Assembly: GCA_033961575.1 (NCBI GenBank)
Contig: CM066732.1
Location: 93,301,187-93,365,186, forward strand
Direction of reading: 5' to 3'
Length of the DNA: 64,000 nt
Origin: Aselliscus stoliczkanus
Taxonomy: Eukaryota > Chordata > Mammalia > Chiroptera > Hipposideridae
The translations under genes were made by a program, and so were the position numbers. Under the pieces are notes generated by a model. It saw only the letters and a list, made by a program, of their open reading frames with translations. It searched no databases and had not been told where the DNA came from. Below, piece after piece: positions 34,905-47,975 of this stretch; position 1 is the first letter of the stretch; each line of letters begins with the position of its first letter.

Positions 34905-35359
34905 CTGTCAGTGCATTTTCATATGTGTCATTGTGCCAAAGAATTTCTGTTTGTCCCTGCAGATCCTATCTCCATGCTTCTCCAGTCGACTCTGTGTCAT
35001 ACTCGGTTGATCTATGAGGACCACATCAGCAAGACTGCTGTGGTCTCTGGCTTCCCCTCAGGTTTAGCTAATGAAAGATTTGGCAGAAGATCACAGGTGA
35101 GAGGAAAGCAAGATCAGGGTGTATCTCCCCCTGCTCCTTTCCTGCGAGATGGTCTTTGGTTGGGTTGGATACATCCCTGCATCTGGGATCAATATGCCTC
35201 TCCAGATAACCTCCATACATTTTTTTTTTTTTTTTTTGGCTCAGTAACTGCTCCCTCCCTTCATCCTTTCAGATCTGGGTGCAATAACACTTCATTCACT
35301 GCTACTAGCCTCAGGTTGCTTCACTATGTATTGTGGTTCCTCTACACTCTATCCTCCCC

Positions 35360-35414
<55 letters not shown>

Positions 35415-35510
35415 TTATAAATAGTCTCTTTGTAAATAAACTCTCCTGAAAGTATCCTAATTTGGGTATGCCATCTGTTTTCTGCTAGGAACTAACAGAG
35501 GTAATCATTC
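34905..35510 (+). repeat. Ancient interspersed repeat with internal CA tract
   Basis: 'gtggtctctggcttcccctc', 'ccctcccttcatcctttcag', 'atagtctctttgtaaataaa' and 'gtatgccatctgttttctgc' are successive phrases of an old mammalian repeat 3' region. The 169-codon frame crossing it (34911-35420) runs through the repeat and the CA tract, so it is not a gene. Family name uncertain. Confidence 0.5.
35363..35412. repeat. (AC)n microsatellite, ~50 bp
   Basis: Uninterrupted AC units, 25 copies. Confidence 0.95.
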
Positions 35511-35599
35511 AAGAAATGTCATTTTTAATAAACTATTTTATCTAAAAAGTCTATACTTGAAAAGAGGTGAAACTAGTATCACAAGTGAAAACATTCTAA

Positions 35600-35775
35600 C
35601 TTTGAACTCATAGAAAGGTTGGTTCAAATTTCAAACCATCCTCTTGTAAACTGTGTGTCCTTGGGACAAGGTACTCAAACTTTCAGAGCCTTAGTTGTTT
35701 AATCTTCAAAATAAGAAAATAATAGTACTACACCATAAAATTGATAGGAAGATTAAATGAGACAAATTTAAATTA
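35600..35775 (-). repeat. MIR SINE
   Basis: Reversed MIR: 'gtaaactgtgtgtccttggg', 'gccttagttgtttaatcttc', 'aagaaaataatagtactaca', 'ggaagattaaatgaga'. Confidence 0.75.
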
Positions 35776-38154
35776 GATTAAATAAGTCCATATAAATCAA
35801 AGTCTCTATTTCTATTAGCTAATAAAATAATCATAATAATAATATATTCATTAGTTAATAACTAATTATTCTTCTGAAAGAGGTTTATTCCAGGAGGGAC
35901 TTGAATTAGATTTTAAAAATTGGGTACCAGAAAATTATGTTGCGAGGCTCAGATAGGACTTACCCAAGATGTATTTCTTCACACAGAATGTAAGGTTCAT
36001 TGCTTCTGATTTTGCATCAGTGTTCTAGTTCCAGACTTCTAAAAAGGAAAGTTACCTTGAGATTTTGGCAAATAATTGAGATCAGAAGTCACTTCATTTG
36101 TTGTCAAACATAGTGACCACTTTGTCCAGAAATCCTCCTCAGGATGATCATAAACAAGTACCATTGCACATATCTGTCTTCATTCAACAGCGAAACAAGG
36201 GCCACCATTCTCCTATCTGTGCCATGAATTAATCACTAGCTTTAATTAAGAATCACATTACAGAGGCCTCTATAATTGGAGAGTTAATTTAATGTAAGTT
36301 AAAGTAATTTCCACTTCCTTGAACTTAACTGTGGTGAACAGAATTTTTTCAGGAAAACTTCATTACCTGTTTGATTCTCCTAAGTCTTCCAGACCAACTA
36401 CTTTTGATCATGCTTGTCTCCATTCCAGGGAGCAAAATCCTGCATGAGCTTGAAATCAGAAAGATGCTGAAAGTACATCCATGAAGCAGATGTACTCTTG
36501 TTTTACAAAGTTTACATATGTTAATAGATTTAAATTGGTCTATGAACAAAGTCAATTGCCATTTCTTGATTATTTATATAAATTAAAGGATGGCTTAACT
36601 TAATTTTTACCATGTGTGCCCTCTGGCAATAAAAGTTGCTGAAGATGTCAGTCCTTCTTTTTTCAAGGGATTCAGGAAGAATGACTACCTACTATCTGCC
36701 AATAGTTAGCTGTACTTCATAAGGGGCAGTTTATTTTGGAGCCTATAATGATCTAATCAAGAAAATCATGGATTTGATGTAACTTCCCCTAGTCAGCTCC
36801 AGCACCTCTCCTAGAAAAGACCATAAACAAACTGCAAACAAAAGAAATAAAACTGTATAGGATTTCACCACTAGGCACAGTCCCAAACCAAGACATGCAA
36901 TTTTAAGGACGTTCACATCATGGCCAAAATAGACAAAGTAGATGTGGTTAGCTTGGCTCGGCATGGATTATTGGAATAAAATGGCAGCAGGATATACTAA
37001 CCCCTGCACCCAGAATCAAGAAATGGTACTTCTGAAGACAAGAAAAAGGATTTGTGATTCTTTACCAGCATTGACATATACATATTTGAAAACAAACGTA
37101 TTCCCTGAGCACTGTAAGTAGCTCTTTTCTAGCACCCTTTTGATAGAGGATCTTTGGTATGAGAATAAATAGGAGAGAAAGGAAAGTTTTTAATTTATCC
37201 CGTACACAGCCCTCTCAAGGCTGGTTTCCAAAATAGGAATGTGTAGGCTTTAAAGTTCTTGGCCTGGATTTCTTAACCCAAGACAGACATATGCTAGCTC
37301 TACTTACTCTTGTTCTTTCTCTTAAGAAGAGAGAAGGAGGACCGTGCCACAACATTAGAATTAATCCTAATCCCATATATCCCTCTAATTCCCTTTACAG
37401 TTTTGGGCAGGTAACATCATTTCTGATTCTTGAAGGTAAAGTGAGATTGTTCACTGCAATGGGGGTAGTACATATTCATGAATTTTAGGAATTCTAAAGT
37501 GCCTTACAAAGTGTCTACAAACACTTAGCTCTGTGTTCCCATTTCTCAAAAAGTATCCAATTATTAATGCAGTAGAGAAAAGGAGTGCAAATTTTCTCAG
37601 TGACATTCTTGCATTCTGTGAAATAGACAATGATAGATATAAGCCAATGCAATTATCCATTTCACATAATAAAAATATTTAAAAATTTTTAAAATGCAGC
37701 TAATAAACATTTTTTTTCTGAATCACCTTCATTTAAAAAAAGGATCTTACCAATGGCTTAGATAAAATCAAGGATGATAAACCCATCAGGGATAACTATG
37801 AGAAATTGTAATATAATATTACATATTTCACTTTAAAAAATATTTTGTATCTGATTAGAAGAATTGCACATGCTCACTGGAGGACATTTGGTAATTATTT
37901 TAAAAATTATTAACATTTTTTAGTATTATGGTCCCTTTTATCCCCTAGTCAAATGTACGTATGTATTAATCATTAACAAAAGCCTCTCTCCTCCACCAAA
38001 GGTGAGACCATATGACAATCAAACCTTCCCAATGCCACTTAGTGGTGCCATAGCTAAGGTGAGGGTACTGGACTCAGTGGACCAAGTCTGTTCCTCTATA
38101 GCAGTTTTCTTTATATGCTCTGTGTTTTGACAAAGCAAACAAAATGGTGAAGTT
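35776..38154. other. Unassigned sequence
   Basis: About 2.4 kb, AT-rich, with only short frames (65-73 codons) on both strands. No repeat was recognised with confidence. Confidence 0.35.
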
Positions 38155-38715
38155 AAGAGTTGTGGTAGGCAGAACTGTAAGCTGATGCTCAAGATTCCCA
38201 GCCCCCAGCACAACCACATCTTCTCCCGGGTATCTAATCAATTAGCAATCTAGGTGCTGCTATGAAAAATTTGCAGAACAAATTAAGGTCACACATCAGT
38301 TGATCTTCATTTAGGGAGGTTATCCTTAGTAGGGCTGAGTTAATCAGGTGAACCCATTCAAGGCACACAACTCTTCCTTCAGGACGAGTTGAAGCATGAG
38401 AGGGAAGTTTGTAGGAACTGAATAGCCTCCCCATGAACAGTCAGCAGCTAAACGGGGATCTCAGTCCTACAACTTAAAGGAAGAGGATTTAGTCAGCAAC
38501 CTGAAGTACCTCAGGAACAAATTCCCCTTCAGGGACTCCAGGAAAGAACAGCCTGGTTTTGACTTCGGCCTTCTGAGAATATGAGTGGAGAAATCAGCCA
38601 TACCCAGACTTGGATTAGAAATCCAAGACCTACAGAACCGTGAGTGAATACAAGGGTATTATTTTAAGCTGCTATGTTTGTGGTGATTTGTTATGAACAA
38701 TAGAAAATGAATGCA
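38155..38715 (+). repeat. MLT1-type MaLR LTR relic
   Basis: It opens 'gtggtaggcagaactgtaag' and ends with 'ctacagaaccgtgagtgaat', 'ttttaagctgctatgtttgt' and 'ggtgatttgttatgaacaat', the typical close of MLT1-class LTRs. Inside, 'taattaaggt'-like and 'ggttatccttagtagggct' phrases also fit. It is a decayed solo LTR of an ancient ERVL-MaLR element with no coding content. Confidence 0.65.
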
Positions 38716-38759
38716 AAAGTTCTATTCATAAAGGTGTGCAATTTGCTTTGATTTAGGAA

Positions 38760-38935
38760 AGCAGCTCATTCTTTTATATTGTTGCTGTAGTGTTCTATTG
38801 CGGGGATGTACCACCATTTGTTTATCCACTCAGCTGTTGAGGAAAATGTGAGTTGTTTCCAGTTTGGGGCTATTTTAAGAAAAGTTGCTGTGAACCTTTG
38901 TGTTCAGGTCTTCGTGGAGACATCCAGTGCTATTT
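38760..38935 (-). repeat. L1 fragment
   Basis: 'tgttgctgtagtgttctatt', 'ccaccatttgtttatccact', 'gttgtttccagtttggggct' and 'gtgttcaggtcttcgtggag' are the minus-strand text of the ORF2 end/3' UTR of older L1s. Confidence 0.7.
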
Positions 38936-39462
38936 TTAAATTCAGCACAGGAAACATATAAGAAACCTTTAACTCAAGGATACTTCAGTTCTACATCTCT
39001 GACCTGTTATTCAGTCTCCCTACATTTGCGTTCTGATTTTTGAGAATCAAGGGCCCTGGATCTCATGGAGCAGTCACCAAGTGCCCTGGCTGGGTCCCTC
39101 TGCTTATTCCCATACTTCATTTCAGGTTATGCTCCATAATGCCTGCTTTGAGCTCTTTGGCAATCCTACAAGTATAAAAAGTCTAAGGATATCCAGAGAC
39201 CACAGTAGCTTACATTCAAACTACAATAGCTAGCAGATAAAAAGGAAACAAATAAACAGCACAGAAACCACCTGATCTCCACCCAGTGATCTTCACTGTG
39301 GATGCTAATTCTAGGTCATTTGAAAACTCAATGCTCTTAGCAATGCTATTGAAACTTCCCACTAGTTTTCACTGTATTTGCACCCCCATAAAGAAACATT
39401 AGGAGAGTATTCCATAGTAACTAATGCCATATTTCTCACTCCGTGATAGAAGAGAATAGCAA
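38936..39462. other. Unassigned sequence
   Basis: No gene or repeat is recognised. Confidence 0.4.
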
Positions 39463-39471
39463 TTCCACAGC

Positions 39472-40032
39472 ATTTTTTTAAAATTTATTTATTTTTAATT
39501 AGTTTCAGGTGTACAACACAGTGCAATAGTTATACTTTTTACCCCTCAAAGTGACAACCCCCCTCCCCAATTCACCACCCCACTCCCCCCCATATCATAC
39601 TATCTATTACACTTCCTCTGACTCCCTTCCACAGTATAATCCACATCCCGTGACTATCTATATATATTCAATTACAGTTGGTATACAACCTCTGCTTCAG
39701 GTGTACAGTGCAGTGATCAAGCCTCTACTCCATCCATGAAATGGTCTCCCCAACAAGACATGTGACCATCTGACACCCCACAAAATATTTACAACATTAT
39801 TAATTATATTCCCTGAATAAGTCAGCCAGAGAAAGACAAATACCATATGATCTCACTTATATGTGGAATCTGAAAAACTGAATGAATGAGCAATGTAAAC
39901 AGAAACTGTCTCATAGATATAGAGGAAAAACAGGGTTGCTAGTTGGGAGGGGGTGGGGATGAGGGAGAAGGGGAAGTGATTAGACAGCAAAAATAGGCAA
40001 CTACAATAATGCCACAGGGATATGAAAGACAG
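39472..40032 (-). mobile_element. L1 3' end with 5' inversion (twin priming)
   Basis: 39480-39810 is antisense L1 3' UTR ('attagtttcaggtgtacaac'). From about 39811 the orientation flips: 'gccagagaaagacaaatacc' and 'tgatctcacttatatgtgga' are sense L1 3' sequence. ttccacagc flanks the whole unit at 39463-39471 and 40033-40041, so both halves entered in one event. The layout is the signature of twin-primed L1 insertion. Confidence 0.75.
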
Positions 40033-40324
40033 TTCCACAGCCTTTTTAAATATAAAAGGGGGAGGAGAATAAGCTTGGCAACTTACCTAGAAATTCAGTG
40101 AATCAAGGCTAGTGTAAGAATTCAGGTGTCTGGAATTCTCAGCAGGTGTACTAGACCTAGAACCAGAGACACTAGAAATAACATTTGACCACAATGAATA
40201 TTTACATAGTTTTTGCTTAAGCTTAACTTTTCATTTTATTTTTTCTGGGGTGGAGGTGAGGTAGTGGTTACATTTTTTTTCAATATAGTTGCTTGTTTGA
40301 TTGAATGTGATTTGTTTTAGTCAA

Positions 40325-41293
40325 TGTCAAGAGCCATAGGAGACAAAATAGGAAAGGGGAGGAAGAGATACCATCTTGTGTGACTGTCTCAAGATGCCTT
40401 GTTCCAATTTATATTGCCTCAAAACCCCCTCTTTTTGTTGATAAAAGATTATCAAATCTCAAACATATACAGGTTTCAGAAACATTAACTTCAAGAATGG
40501 TTGTCAGTCATGGGAGTTAGCACTTTGAAGTAAACAGAATTGAGGAAAGAGAAGTCGTTTATAGAGATTGACACTGAGATATATGATTTATTTGAGACTG
40601 GAGAGACATATGCATATGTCCAAACAGATAAAAGTGGCCTATTGGCACATTATACCCTGCCTGTCTGCCTCCATGCACCTCTCCATAAAGACAGATCATA
40701 ACTTCAATATTATGTTTACTGTATATATCCCCACTTGTCACCAAAGGATGACCAGCTAGTCAGTGATGGGTAAGATCCCACGAGAGGGACAACCCAAGTC
40801 AGACATGGTTGCATGGGTGCCAGTGGGTGCCCATGGATGCAACTGATGCCATGGGAGAAATCAGGGAAAGGAGAAAAGGGGAGTAAACCCCTTGCTTCAG
40901 GTTCTGGCAGCCTGTCTGTGAAATGACCTATTAATACCTGTCCTCCCTACATTCTTATCAGTAAGCCTTGGCAGAGGAAGCTTCTGTCTCTTAAGAGGTG
41001 CATGACAATAACCTCATGGGGCCTCTGATAATGGCAGTTTGCAGGCTTGAGAAATTAGGCCTGGAGGTTAATTCTTGGGTGTGAGACTCACAGACCATGG
41101 AAGGTACATTGACCCTTGTTTTTGTGTAAGATAATAAAAGGAACAGTCAGGCACGATTCGGGGCTCCAGTCCGTGAGGCTGAAGTCCCCTGGCCCAGAAC
41201 TGTTTTCTCTCCTATTTTGTGTCTCTCTCTTTTCCTTAACCTTTCGCCCTTCCTTCTCCACTCCCACCTGCTTTGTCGTGCAGAAACGCAACA
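40325..41293 (+). repeat. Candidate solo LTR, class II (ERVK-like) suspected
   Basis: The interval begins tgtcaagagcc and ends gcaaca, giving TG...CA ends. About 160 bp before the end is a TATA-like 'ataataaaagg' (41131-41141), followed by a C/T-rich stretch (41205-41275) of the kind seen in R-U5 of betaretrovirus-like LTRs. Flanking six-mers (agtcaa, gcctat) do not match, so borders or identity may be wrong. No retroviral genes lie beside it. Class assignment is inference. Confidence 0.4.
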
Positions 41294-42399
41294 GCCTATG
41301 CCAGGGGATCATACTAAAATAGTGCTGGAGACGATAAAGTTGTTTTTTTAGAGTCCAGCTAATTGTAGAATGAGCACTTTTGACTGGAAACAATACCCAT
41401 TTGACCACCTCCCTGATCCTTAAAACCCTGCCTGACTGTGAAGTTCTATCTTCTATCAGAAGTCACCACCTCTCAAAATTCCCACCTAATTCCAGCATTC
41501 ACTCTCCCTCAGTGACTCAGCTCTTGCCCATCCAACTTCATGTGTTTGTTCTCATGCTACCAGGATACCAGGCTTTCCCCAGTCATCGGCCACTGCTTCT
41601 TTACCCTGAATCCCTGAAGCATTTCCCTCTTTCAGTTCCTTGAGTAGTGGCAACAGGATGATATTGGCAGGAGAAAATTTTCAGTGAGGACTCCTTTGAC
41701 CTCTGCAGTCACTCTGAAAAATCTGAGCACTTTATGGGAGTTAGACTCTGGAACATGCATTGTTAAACTGATCAGACTCCAACCACACCCAAGGACCCAG
41801 GGAAGGCCTGGCTTCCTTTGGGATGATTCTTTCTCATACTCATTTGAGCTCACATTGCTTATAATCCATGTAGCACAGGCTGTGAATGACAGGTTTTAGA
41901 GGCTTAAACCAGGGCATTGGCCCCTTGGGTTACAAAGATTGTCCTTTATTTGTTATAGGACTGCCCCACAAGTGACTTTAGGAAATACTACTCTTTGACT
42001 TACTGAGTAGGGGAGGGCCAGTGTATTTAATAATACCTGGGATATCCAAGGGAGTAACCTTCATACTCCACTGTAGCAGGCAGCTGCTTGGGCCTGGAAC
42101 TTTTATAAATTCCCCACTACAGCCAATTCTAGCCTGAGATTGAGTCTCACAAAGGGAGGTTCATAATTGGTAACACCTGGCTGGGATGAAAGGCTTCTGG
42201 GTGTGTGGGTGCGTGTGTGTGTGTGTACACGAACGCGCGCCTAGGAGAAAAGCAGCAGCTTCTCACAGGTAAAAGTTCCTCCCTCATAGAGAGACTTTGG
42301 GACCATTTTTCTTAGTCTTTTTTCTCTGTCTGCAGGGTTTGGTAGTTTCCTGAAGGAAAGATCCCTCTGAGAGAGTGATGATATGTCATAACAGAATGA
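41294..42399. other. Unassigned sequence with GT/CG simple repeat
   Basis: Overlapping short frames at 41380-41899 have no domain. A GT-rich stretch running into 'acacgaacgcgcgc' lies at 42200-42240. Confidence 0.35.
42200..42240. repeat. GT/CG simple repeat
   Basis: Mostly alternating purine-pyrimidine (GTGTG...TACAC...CGCGCG) across ~40 bp. Confidence 0.8.
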
Positions 42400-42520
42400 G
42401 GAAGTCTCATTTACTAACTTTGTAACCTTGAGCTAATAATTATTTCATCTGTAAAATGGGGACGTCCTCCCTAGACCACATGATCTCCTAAGGATTTGTA
42501 GTTCTGTGATCTATTTATCC
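42400..42520 (-). repeat. MIR SINE fragment
   Basis: 'tttgtaaccttgagctaata' then 'tttcatctgtaaaatgggga' are the reversed MIR core. Confidence 0.7.
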
Positions 42521-42864
42521 ACCACATATGCCTAAATATCTACCAATCCTAAGAAATCTCTCTGGGCCACACACTTTCGGGATGTAGACAAATAAGTCAA
42601 ATGTTTATTCAAAATGTTTATTACTTAGTATGTATAGATATTTAAAATCACATTTATAAAACAATTATTGATTTTTTAAACACTATATTTGTCCACTATT
42701 ACGTCTTAAAACAATGTTATTTTTCACCAGTGTCATTTTGTGACTAATCGAAGTTTTTCAGACACATCATCTTCACTTCCTTCTAAGTTGTTTGAAAGCT
42801 AACACTTTTTTCAAATACACAATTCACAAGAGAGTCCAAAATAAGTATCATAAATCATAGTTTT
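42521..42864. other. Unassigned sequence
   Basis: No gene or repeat recognised. Confidence 0.35.
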
Positions 42865-43068
42865 TTGTATATTAAATTTTTTTTTCAATTACAGTTGACA
42901 TGTTAGTATTAGGTGTACAATATAGTGATTAGACATGTATATATCTTATGAATCGACCAACCAGAGAAGTCTAGTACCCATCTGACACCGTACACAGTTA
43001 CTACAGTATTACTGAGTATATTCCCTGTGCTACTGTACTTTACATCTCTGTGACAAGAACTGACACTT
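42865..43068 (-). repeat. L1 3' end fragment
   Basis: 'ttcaattacagttgacatgt', 'attaggtgtacaatatagtg', 'agaagtctagtacccatctg' and 'tactgtactttacatctctg' match the antisense 3' UTR seen in the L1 at 1620-1810. Confidence 0.75.
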
Positions 43069-46000
43069 TTTATTAGAGTCCATGTAAAATACTAGGAATA
43101 TTATCTCAAGTCACAAACACCCATTTGCATAGCACTTTCATTTCCTATAGTGTATATTTGTAATCTCTATAATGTGCCACTTGCTGAATTGCAATTTTGT
43201 GTTCTCCAAAAGGCCTACTTAAAAAAAAAAAAAAAAATCTAACGCTTGCACTTCAAGGCTAATAACTTCAAGAACAATCACTAAATCAGTGTTAAATTTG
43301 TTTTCCACATTTTCCTTTTTTTAACCAGTCTGAGAGATGAGCTCCATAAGCATTAGAACAGACATTAACTTAGATCATTTCACCCCAACCATCTCCCCTA
43401 ACAGTGGTTTCTTGTTCCACATTCAGATATTGAGAGAGCACAAAAAGATGACTTCATTAAGATGTGTATTGAAGGTGACCTCCTTTTTTCTGGGAAATAA
43501 TTTCAGAGACAAAAAAAAATTTCACTTTATATTTGAGGAAATGGGGGTTTATATAAAGCCATTAGTTCAAATTAATTCCAGAATTTCAGAAATAGCATGT
43601 GCTTTGTTTGTCTTTCTTTATTTGGCTTTGGAACCCAAGGTCACAACACTTTAAAATTATATTACTATTATTCTCTTTTTGAAAGGAAGGATCAGAAGTT
43701 AATATATCTGCTCCACCAGCAAGGCTCACTCTGAACCACAAGAAAACTAAAAGGAAGCCCTTTAAAAAGTAACCACCCAACTCATTTATCACGTACAGCC
43801 CAACAGAGACAAAGAAGATAGAAAAAGTTCACCCTCAGTGCTTTATGCTCTTCCCAACAACAACCTAGGCCTTGTCTTTTTCTTCTGATTTTTGCCCTTT
43901 ACATGGAAGGGGAGGAATATACTTGTGCCTGTAATAGTAGCTGGTCACTGGAGAAAATGTTGCCTCTTTAGAGAGGCCCTTCCCGAGATATTAGGGCATT
44001 CCTGCCAGAAGTAGACTAGGGAAACTTTTTCCAATCAGTCAGGAAATGAAAAGAAACCTGTCCTTCCATTTGGCTCAAAATAAGAATGAGTGTATATAGA
44101 AGAGTCCCAGAGAAAAAGAAAAAAAGAAAAAAAAAAAGGCAAGAATGATAAACTCAGCTTTCTACCACCAACCCTTTTTGTCCCCAACAGAAACCTACAG
44201 ACAAGCTGTTCCCCATGGATGTTAAATATTCAAAATTCTAGTAGCAAAGTGTTATGCGTGATTAGAACAACAAAAAAGGAGCAGAGCTGCTGTGTTCTCT
44301 CTTGAACTCTCTACCACACAAAGTTATGTGACCAGTTGTCCAAATGTCTCCTTCACCTACCTCAGCTGGGGGGATGGGAAGAACAAAGAGGCTCTGGCTC
44401 CAAAGAGAAACTGAGGATCACCTTAGCAAATCCTAACTTTTATCTCCATCTGAATGGAAAGCTCAGTCTAAAGGCATCCTCCGGCAGCCAATCATTGGGA
44501 TGCATTGTTCTTGAGCCTTGGGCATCACGGGGAACTCACTGTAAATGCCTGCCCTCACCCTAGACACTTGCTACTGGATTTCACCAGACCTCTGTTCCCT
44601 CTTTCAGGAAAAAAAAAAAAAAGTTTCCCAGTATCTTTATTAGGAGAATTTTGAATGGAATTGTTTAAGGAGAGGGTTAATATGTGGTATTCAAGATGGC
44701 CAACTCCTCTCCCATATAAAAATCTGAAAATAATTCTGATAAAAAGAGCATCTCTGCTTGTGAGCAGACCAGATGGCTACACACCCCTTCATCATGTCTG
44801 TTAGTTTTCACATCGCTGCCTTGGAAGTTTTTCCCCAGGAAAACACATGGACATGAGACTTTTTGACTGAGTTAGGAATCTGTTGCAAAACAAGGCCCAT
44901 CCACAGTAACTCCTGGGTCTGCCCAACATAATTGCCTGCTTCATTTTCTTCAGGATATTTTTCCCTGGCAGATTGACTACCCTTCTGGATAACTAAATAT
45001 ATCACTTATGGTCAACAAAGTGAAAACATTGAGGACCCTTTGTGGAGAATTCATTCCAAAGCTCAGTGCTTGCCTGAATTCTCTGGATCCATACAGTATT
45101 TTGGGGCTGGGTGAGCTCTAGATAGCTGGAGCATTCATATTTGAAAAATGTCTCAGATTCTACTTGAAGGTTTATTTGTAGAGCTGCTCATTAAAGCATA
45201 AGTAGAAAGAACATCAGAGACACTTATGAAGGAAAGCTTCATGTTTTATGAGGAAGTGGAGATTGAATACTTTATAATCCCATACAACCCTACTTCCTCT
45301 TAAGTAATTGTCATATCCCAAAGAGACATGGTAATTAAAATCCAATCTTGGAACTGACACAGTTGGTGCTAGGGTGGGTGTCCATTTCCCAACATACTGT
45401 GTGAGTACATTTAAAAAATTTTAGCATTTATGCAAATATAGAATTACTGATAATAGCTTGAATTGGCCAAAAAAAGCATTAGTGTGAGCTAAACTATTCT
45501 TTATATAGGCACAGAGTTCTCAGCATGGGGTGAAGAGTCCATGGATAGACTTCAGATCCTCCTAAAAATTCTATGGGAAAACAAGTTCATATCTGCATAT
45601 ATGCCTTTTAGAGGGAAGATCCATATCTCCCTTCATATTTTCAAAAGGGTACCTGACAAAAACTGCTAAGAATCAGAAGCATTAGTCTGGATCATGAACG
45701 CTGTACATTAAGTAATATACATATCCTCAGGACTTTATTTTACCAATTCAATCTTTGAAATGAATTTATTACCTTCTCCCCAAATCCTGACTCCACCATG
45801 TGCTGATAACCATATGCTATAGTTCGATTAATCCAGTTTAACCATAACCGTGTATGATATTGATAAGCAAATTTTCTTCTCCCAGTAATCTTAATCTTAA
45901 AAAAAACACACCTCTTTAATAATATGATTAATTAACCATTATTGAGAACAAGATATATCTTGTGAAACAACCTTGAAAATGTTCTAATTTAGCTTAATCA

Positions 46001-46289
46001 TGACTGAATTATGTGTCTCTTAAAAGGTCTAATCTTATTTAGCATCAAAACATTCTCAGATTTTGTATAATATGTGAAAACAAAGTTTAAAAAATGTGTT
46101 CATTATCCATTGTATCTGCTAAATATAATCAAAGAGATCCATATATGATAAGATTTAAAGAAACTTAATTTAAGTAAAACTTCAGCACTTGATCAACTTT
46201 ATCACTTGATCATTGCTTAATTCAATTTTAACTTCCCTATCTCAACATATTGATATACCAAAATTTTCACAGGAGCCTCTCAATATTTT
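43069..46289. other. Unassigned block
   Basis: About 3.2 kb without a supported gene or clear repeat. A purine-rich A/G tract lies at 44104-44139 and A-runs at about 43220 and 44609. 45780-46290 is AT-rich. Confidence 0.35.
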
Positions 46290-46676
46290 AAAATTATTTT
46301 TCAAGAAAAACTTTTTGAGATATAATTCATATACCATAAAATTCACCATTTTAAAGTGTACAGTTCAGTGAGTATTGTTGTAGTTTACTCACAAGGTTGT
46401 GCAACTATCACAGCTATCTAATTTTAGAACATCTTTGTCACCCCCAAAAGAAACCTCACATCTATTAGCAGTTGCTCCTCATCCCCTCCCCCACCTCCTC
46501 TAGCCTCTGGCAACCACTAATCTACTCTTTTTTTCTATGGATTTGCCTATTCTGAACATTTCATATAAGTAAAATCATATGATATGTGGCCTTTTGCCTC
46601 TGGTTTCTTTTACAATGCATAATGTTTTCAAGGTTAACCAATGCTGTAGCATCTATCACTACTTCATTCTTAGAGG
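46290..46676 (-). repeat. Old L1 3' end fragment
   Basis: 'ataaaattcaccattttaaa', 'ctagcctctggcaaccacta', 'ttctatggatttgcctattc' and 'gcataatgttttcaaggtta' are minus-strand L1M-type 3' sequence. The long SINE that follows interrupts it. Confidence 0.75.
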
Positions 46677-46688
46677 CTGGCCTTTCAA

Positions 46689-47135
46689 TTTTATTTTATT
46701 TTTTAATTGGGGAATTGGGGGAGGGAACAAATTTGGGGAATCGGGGAAGAGGAACAGACAAGTTGCTGTCCTTTTGTTCTTCAGTCTAGTTGCGGAGGAC
46801 GTTGCTTCACTGACCCATGTTGGTATTATCATTGCGCTCTTCCCGGGTGAGGCAGATCGGTCACCGGCCTCTGGACGGCCACTCATGGTGGCTCTTGGCA
46901 GCTCACACTGGCTGCCGGCTGCTCACGGTAGCTTATGGCAGCCCACTGCAGCTCCACTGCAGCCTACACCGTTGCCGGAGACACACGGCAGCCCATCTCC
47001 AGATCGAGCTGTTGTTCACCATCTTAGCTGTAGAGGGCAGTGTCACTGGCCCTCATGTGGGATCAGAACTGGGATCTTGCTGCTCAGAGTTGGCATCGCA
47101 AGCCAACTCTTAACCAATGCACCACTGGGCCGGCC
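46689..47135 (-). mobile_element. Long-body tRNA-headed SINE
   Basis: Minus-strand copy, ~447 bp, the longest clean one here: tail reversed ('ttaattggggaattggggga'), 'cttcagtctagttgcggagg', repetitive body, 'ctgttgttcaccatcttagc', 'gagggcagtgtcactggccc', and head end 'accactgggccggccc'. ctggcctttcaa occurs at 46677-46688 and 47136-47147. The 193-codon frame over it is repeat-derived. Confidence 0.92.
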
Positions 47136-47147
47136 CTGGCCTTTCAA

Positions 47148-47975
47148 ATTTTTAACTTAGATTTTATTTTGGCTATTATTAAGCATACATAGTATTATAA
47201 TGATGTCTGTCACATATTGTTTTGTTGAACAGATCCTGTGACAGTGAATAGCAAAGTACATTGGTCAGAGGCATGGCATGGTGCCAAGCTGACCCTAAAG
47301 AGAGCTCAGAAAGGGCACTGAGACATTGGCTCTCCTCACAGAATAACAGAGTGCTGAAGTCAGTCAGGGAAGAGGAGACAGCAGCTCTGTGGGCTTTTTA
47401 GGGCATCAAGACATGGCTCTTGGTCCTTCCAAGCATTTTATTTGCTTTATGTGGGCTGCCCAAAATTCTAGGGTTCAAATATGTGCAGAGGAAACAAAAA
47501 GTTTGAGAACCACTATTTCATGTACTCTAGTTTTCTCTGCTTTGGCTAAATGGTAGTTTCCATCAACATACAATGAATCCTTCTTTGGATAAAAACAAAA
47601 GGCTCTTGATTGGCTCCATATGAGGTTTGCTTGTCTTTTAGCAGATGGTCATGCTTTGCTAGGTCATGACCACAGGTGATCTATTTCCCATGGCTTTTGC
47701 TTTCTTTCTCCCTATAGCTCCAAGATATAGGCCGAGGAAGGGCAATCTACACAGTGCTATGATGTCACTCAAATCATAACAGGGCTGCCCTCCTTTCTCC
47801 CCTATCACTGAGGGCCTTTTCTACTTAATTCTTTTTAACAACCATACAACCTCCTTCTCATCCTTATAATACATCCACCAGTCATAAGAGTTTTAATTTA
47901 TTTACTTGGAGTCAGGTGTGTTTTATGTGACTACAATTACAAGATTCTTGCCTATCTGAAGCACAATCCTAGAGT
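47148..47975. other. Unassigned sequence
   Basis: Begins with a possible continuation of the L1 fragment; otherwise no gene or repeat is recognised. Confidence 0.35.

Noticed and set aside
34911..35420. 169-codon plus-strand frame
   Set aside because: Runs through an ancient dispersed repeat, a T-run and a (AC)n microsatellite giving a Thr-His tail.
40325..41293. Complete endogenous retrovirus
   Set aside because: No gag, pol or env homology is adjacent; at most a solo LTR.
46579..47160. 193-codon plus-strand open frame
   Set aside because: It lies almost wholly in a minus-strand long SINE with a clear 12-bp duplication; similar frames occur in every sister SINE.
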